Shown here: piece after piece, positions 60,254 through 64,000 of the stretch
Numbering within the stretch: the first letter of the stretch is position 1
How the letters are laid out: each line of letters starts with the position of its first letter
Assembly (NCBI GenBank): GCA_958421275.1
Contig: CATZLI010000003.1
Span: 1 to 64,000 of the forward strand
Direction of reading: 5' to 3'
DNA from: an uncultured Collinsella sp.
Lineage (GTDB): Bacteria > Actinomycetota > Coriobacteriia > Coriobacteriales > Coriobacteriaceae
Length of the DNA: 64,000 nt
Notes under the pieces: model-generated
What the model saw: only the letters and a program-made list of their open reading frames with translations
Database searches by the model: none
What the model was told of the DNA's origin: nothing
Program-made: the position numbers and the translations under genes

Positions 60254-63033
60254 CAGAATCCTCCAAACTCACGATCTTCACGTGCCATCTCGGCATCGAC
60301 AGATTCCAGCGCGGCAAGCCCCTCCTCGTCCAACAGGACCTCACGCGGCTTGGAACCGTCGGGCGGACCGACGACACCCTTTTCTTCCAGCATGTCCATA
60401 ATACGCCCGGCACGCGCATAGCCAACCTTCAGACGACGTTGCAGGCCAGATGTGGAGCCAAGCTGAGATTCCACCACAATATGGGCGGCTTCCCAAATGA
60501 GCGGATCATCGTCTTGCGGCTCGGCGACTCCGGTACGGACAATGCCGCCACCACCCGCCATGGACATGGAAGCGGGCGCCACGGCAGACAGGATCTCCTC
60601 GTGGTAGTCGGGCTCGCTCTGCGACTTGACGAACTCGACAATCTCGTTGATTTCATCATCCGAGACAAAGCAGCCCTGGATACGGCGGGGCTTGCCCCAG
60701 TCGACCTTGGAGAACAGCATGTCGCCCAAACCGGTGAGCTTTTCGGCACCCATCTGGTCGATGATGACGCGTGAGTCGATGCCCGTGGCGACGTTAAAGG
60801 CGATGCGGTTGGTGATGTTGGCCTTGATGAGGCCCGTCACCACGTTGGAACTCGGGCGCTGCGTAGCCACGATGAGGTGAATACCGGCGGCACGGCCCAG
60901 CTGGGCGATACGCACGATCGAGGCCTCGACATCCTTGCCGGCAACCATCATCAGGTCCGAGAGCTCGTCAATGATGATGACCAAGTAGGGCATCTTTTGC
61001 GGCGGGTTGTCGTAATGCTCAAACTCGCCGGCGGCCTGCTTTTCATTATAGGTCGAAATCTTACGGACGTTGAGACGTTCGAAGACCTTCAGGCGGCGCT
61101 CCATCTCGGAAACGGCCCACTGCAGGGCGCTTGCGGCCTGCTTGGGCTCGGTCACGACGGGCACGTAAAGATGCGGCAGACCGTTATAGCCCGCAAGCTC
61201 GACGCGCTTGGGGTCGACCATGATCAGGCGAACGTCCTCGGGAAGAGCACGCATGAGCAGAGTCGTGATGATGGAATTGATCATCACCGACTTACCGGAA
61301 CCCGTGGTACCGGCAATCAACAGGTGGGGCATCTTGGCAAGGTCGGCGACGACCGGCGTGCCCTCGGCATCGCGCCCGATTGCGAGCTCGAGCGGACCGC
61401 CCTTCACATAGGGCAGCACGTCGCCCAGGTTGACGTTCTGGCGCTTGCGATTGGGGATCTCGATGCCCACGAGCGAGGTGCCGGGGATCGGGGCAAAGAT
61501 ACGCACCGACTGGGCAGCGAGCGAAAGCGCGATATCGTCCTCGAGGCTCGAGATCTTGCTCACGCGCTCGCCCTCGCCAGGTTGCAGCTTAAAGGTCGTC
61601 ACCGTGGGGCCGGCGACCCAGCCGACCACGCGGGCACTGCGGCCAAACTCAAGCAACGTGGACTGAAGCGACTCGGCAGTCTGCTCAAGCTCCTTGTCCG
61701 AAGACGCGGAGGACGCCGACTGCGGGTTGGCATGCAGGATTTCGAGTGGCGGAAGCTTAAGGCCATCCTCTTCTTCGCCCTCGTTATCTGCGGGGGCATT
61801 GTCAGCTCCCCCATCGCTAGAAGTAGGCGCCTCGGCAGCGCCCGCGACAGCCGTATCGGCAACCTTGGGATGCTTCAAGAAGTCGGGAATCTGAGGTGCA
61901 GACGAAACAGGATTCACGGCAAACGGCGGCTCGGACTCGTCAATCTTATCGGGGTCGTCTTCCATCGAAAGCTGGCCGGCTACCTGATCGCGCTTTGCAT
62001 GGCGACGCGGCAGCAAAGTTGTCTTTGCGGTCTCAATCGGAGCCTCGTCGTCCTCGTCATCGCCCTCAGTGAGCTCAATCTCGCTATCGGACCAAGACGG
62101 GTCGGGCTCGCTTGTATTCAACTTGGGTGTGGCCTTGCCCTTCTTGGCATGGCGGCGCGGCAACAATGTGGTCTTGGCCCGCTCAGCTTCCACTGCCTCG
62201 GACACGTCGACAAACGGATCCTCGTCCTCGTCGTCATTGTCCAAAACCGGGTCCACATCGTTGCCCATGACCGTGGTCACGGCAGCATCGGAGCCCTTTT
62301 GACAAAGAATGCTCAGGTGCGGACGGGCAACGCCGGGCACCGACAGGGCTTCGTCGTCACCCCACGGGCTCGCGTTGACGTCGGAACGACGGCGCTCGGC
62401 AAAATCGGCCGCACGGTCGCGAGCAGAGCGCAGCACGCCACCCACCGAAAAGCCGATGATGACAAAACCAACGACGGCCAGACCCAACAGGACCACCATC
62501 GCGATAGGCTTACCCAGGGCATTCTGCAGCGCACTCGCAATAAACGCACCAATGTAGCCACCCGAGGCGGACAGATTTTGCGGCGTGAACATAAGGTCGC
62601 ACGAGTCGCTCGTACCTGGCACCATCAACGAAAGAACGGAGACGACGGCGATAAAGACCACGGCGCCGCCCGCAACAGAGCGCGCGTTGAGCGGCGAGTC
62701 CTCGCCTAAAAAGAGCGTGGCGGCAAACAGCAAAATGACGATCGGCAGCACGTAGGCGCCCAGACCAAAGCCCAAGTGGTAGAAACCGGCAACCGCAGCC
62801 GTAACGGGCGCAGTCGCCGGCGAAATCACGGCAATAAAGGACGCAATCGCCAAAACAGCAATGACCACGCCGGCGATATCGCGGTTGGCCGAGGGCTCGA
62901 CCAAGGGCTCGAAATCATCGAACTCGGACTCGTGACCCTTATTGGCACGCAGATGGGAACCGGCACCCTTAGCAGATGCCGGTTGGTTGTTGGCCTTATT
63001 GCCTTTGGCGTTTTGTGCAGATCCGCGCGCCAA
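60253..63033 (-). CDS. ftsK: DNA translocase FtsK
   Basis: 926 aa. Four N-terminal membrane helices (about 55-210), an acidic linker (residues about 215-450) with repeated TTLLPRRHAKK, then the motor with Walker A IAGTTGSGKSVM and DELSDLMMV. The C-terminal gamma winged helix is VGPPDGSKPREVLLDEEG. Pumps DNA through the septum for chromosome segregation and XerCD control. Two near-identical TTLLPRRHAKK blocks in the linker are unusual. Confidence 0.96.
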   Translation of the reverse strand: MARGSAQNAKGNKANNQPASAKGAGSHLRANKGHESEFDDFEPLVEPSANRDIAGVVIAVLAIASFIAVISPATAPVTAAVAGFYHLGFGLGAYVLPIVILLFAATLFLGEDSPLNARSVAGGAVVFIAVVSVLSLMVPGTSDSCDLMFTPQNLSASGGYIGAFIASALQNALGKPIAMVVLLGLAVVGFVIIGFSVGGVLRSARDRAADFAERRRSDVNASPWGDDEALSVPGVARPHLSILCQKGSDAAVTTVMGNDVDPVLDNDDEDEDPFVDVSEAVEAERAKTTLLPRRHAKKGKATPKLNTSEPDPSWSDSEIELTEGDDEDDEAPIETAKTTLLPRRHAKRDQVAGQLSMEDDPDKIDESEPPFAVNPVSSAPQIPDFLKHPKVADTAVAGAAEAPTSSDGGADNAPADNEGEEEDGLKLPPLEILHANPQSASSASSDKELEQTAESLQSTLLEFGRSARVVGWVAGPTVTTFKLQPGEGERVSKISSLEDDIALSLAAQSVRIFAPIPGTSLVGIEIPNRKRQNVNLGDVLPYVKGGPLELAIGRDAEGTPVVADLAKMPHLLIAGTTGSGKSVMINSIITTLLMRALPEDVRLIMVDPKRVELAGYNGLPHLYVPVVTEPKQAASALQWAVSEMERRLKVFERLNVRKISTYNEKQAAGEFEHYDNPPQKMPYLVIIIDELSDLMMVAGKDVEASIVRIAQLGRAAGIHLIVATQRPSSNVVTGLIKANITNRIAFNVATGIDSRVIIDQMGAEKLTGLGDMLFSKVDWGKPRRIQGCFVSDDEINEIVEFVKSQSEPDYHEEILSAVAPASMSMAGGGGIVRTGVAEPQDDDPLIWEAAHIVVESQLGSTSGLQRRLKVGYARAGRIMDMLEEKGVVGPPDGSKPREVLLDEEGLAALESVDAEMAREDREFGGF

Positions 63034-63034
63034 A

Positions 63035-64000
63035 CTAAACCTCCATGACGACCGGGATGATCATCGGACGAGTGCGCGTACGGCTCCAGATAAAGTTGGA
63101 GAGCGAGTCGCGCACGGCCTTGCGAATGGCATCGGAACCGCTGCTCGTAAAGCTGAACTTGCCCTTCTCGATCGTCTTCATAATGGACGCGGAGGCATCC
63201 TCGGAGAACTGGTCGTCGATGGCAAACGAGACGCCGCGGCCCGAGAACTCGATGGCCTCGATCTTCTTGTGCTTGAGCGAGACGATGGCAACAGCGGTAA
63301 CCATACCGTCGTTGGCGAGCTTTTGGCGATCGCGCAAGACAATGGGGTCGGTATCGCCGATACGCAGGCCGTCGACGTAGACGACGCCGGACTCGACGGG
63401 CGTACCGCGCTTGACGATACCGCCGCGCATCTCGAGTGTGTCACCGTTATCGAGGATAAAGATATGGTCGTCCTTAAGACCCATCTTGCGGGCCAGCTGG
63501 GCATGGGCGCGCAGATGCACGGCCTCACCATGAACCGGCATAAAGTACGTGGGTTTGGCCATGGCCATCAGGAGCTTGAGCTCCTCCTGGCTACCGTGAC
63601 CGGAAACGTGAACGAGAGCGCGGTTCTTATCCCACACGTCGCAGCCGAGCTTGGCCAGGCTGTTGACGACCTGCTGGACGGCTTTCTCATTGCCGGGAAC
63701 AGGAGTTGCCGAGAGGATAACGGTATCGCCCTCGTGGATGGAGAGCGTCTTGTGCTCGCCATTGGCCATGCGGGACAGGGCCGACAGCGGCTCGCCCTGC
63801 GAACCAGTGCACATGACGACGATCTTGTCGTCAGGCAAATTATCGATATCGAAGGCATCGATAATATCGGCATCGTCAATGTTGAGGTAGCCCAGCTCAC
63901 GCGCCACGCGAGTGTTAGTGAGCATGGAGCGACCGGTCACAACGACCTTACGGCCGCACTTGCGGGCGGCATCGCAGATCTGCTGCAAACGATGGATGTG
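63035..64000 (-). CDS. rnj: Ribonuclease J, 3' part (cut by window edge)
   Basis: The last ~320 codons of an RNase J gene; the N-terminal beta-lactamase part lies outside the window. Seen: GRSMLTNTRVARELGYL, TGSQGEPLSALSRMANGEHK, HVSGHGSQEELKLLMAM and the beta-CASP motif C-terminal PVHGEAVHLRAHAQLA, followed by the C-terminal domain ending PVVMEV. 5'-3' exo- and endonuclease for mRNA turnover and rRNA maturation. It follows ftsK one base away in the same direction. Confidence 0.93.
   Translation of the reverse strand, partial: HIHRLQQICDAARKCGRKVVVTGRSMLTNTRVARELGYLNIDDADIIDAFDIDNLPDDKIVVMCTGSQGEPLSALSRMANGEHKTLSIHEGDTVILSATPVPGNEKAVQQVVNSLAKLGCDVWDKNRALVHVSGHGSQEELKLLMAMAKPTYFMPVHGEAVHLRAHAQLARKMGLKDDHIFILDNGDTLEMRGGIVKRGTPVESGVVYVDGLRIGDTDPIVLRDRQKLANDGMVTAVAIVSLKHKKIEAIEFSGRGVSFAIDDQFSEDASASIMKTIEKGKFSFTSSGSDAIRKAVRDSLSNFIWSRTRTRPMIIPVVMEV

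Noticed and set aside
60877..62709. Plus-strand open frame of about 610 codons opposite ftsK
   Set aside because: No motif and biased composition; the minus strand has the FtsK motor.

Overview
The window reads as a chromosomal segment of a high-GC, Gram-positive actinobacterium of the class Coriobacteriia, most probably Collinsella or a close relative. The basis is the GarA-like FHA gene beside an FtsR-like MerR gene, a LexA/YneA-type SOS pair, RNase Y and RNase J, SpoVS, SMC-ScpAB and the strong G/C bias. This is inferred from gene content; no database was searched.

Layout. (1) 1-18278: three tRNA genes (Met CAT, Ala GGC, Pro GGC-independent GGG anticodon) and a long, tightly packed plus-strand run of housekeeping genes: ABC-F ATPase, site-2 protease, scpA-scpB, rluB-like, cmk, plsC, ispH, DUF512 radical SAM, der, plsY, gpsA, rpe, cysteine desulfurase, Nif3-like, COG1579-like, coaBC. 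Many neighbours overlap or abut, so they are probably co-transcribed. The first 106 bases repeat the tRNA-Ala tail plus the start of the ABC-F gene. (2) 18281-34938: a 16.7 kb genomic island integrated in the 3' part of tRNA-Pro. A 47-bp exact direct repeat (18234-18280 and 34892-34938) flanks it, and a tyrosine recombinase lies at its right end. (3) 34939-46636: housekeeping genes again, mostly plus strand (CDP-alcohol phosphatidyltransferase, garA-like, ftsR-like, apt, NlpC/P60, DegV/DUF1836, trxB, glycolipid glucosyltransferase, dut, nrdR, yneA/lexA, DUF1624). (4) 46621-64000: a minus-strand block with hflX, miaA, miaB, spoVS, a GHKL ATPase, rny, recX, recA, pncC, pgsA, rimO, yajQ, rodZ-like, ftsK and the 3' part of an RNase J gene cut by the window edge.

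The island is the unusual part. It holds three related loci encoding Flp-pilin-like leader/N-terminal segments joined to a DUF6273-like C-terminal domain. Each has a run of 9 or 10 G residues inside the prepilin leader, preceded by two overlapping ATG codons in different frames, so slipped-strand changes could switch the start used or turn expression off. One locus is a deleted, frameshifted copy, and the C-terminal halves differ sharply in sequence and base composition, which suggests cassette exchange. The island also carries a frameshifted large membrane protein gene, a 41-aa hydrophobic peptide with a strong ribosome-binding site, a fused permease-ATPase exporter near a DUF1648/SdpI-like protein, an MNT-type nucleotidyltransferase lacking a complete HEPN partner, a truncated exonuclease and a tandem array of octamers.

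Elsewhere the most useful regulatory observations are a 9-7-9 dyad found in both the degV and DUF1836 promoter regions, LexA boxes placed inside the spacers of the yneA and recA promoters, and a small family of long palindromic repeats with a conserved 36-nt core upstream of dut.
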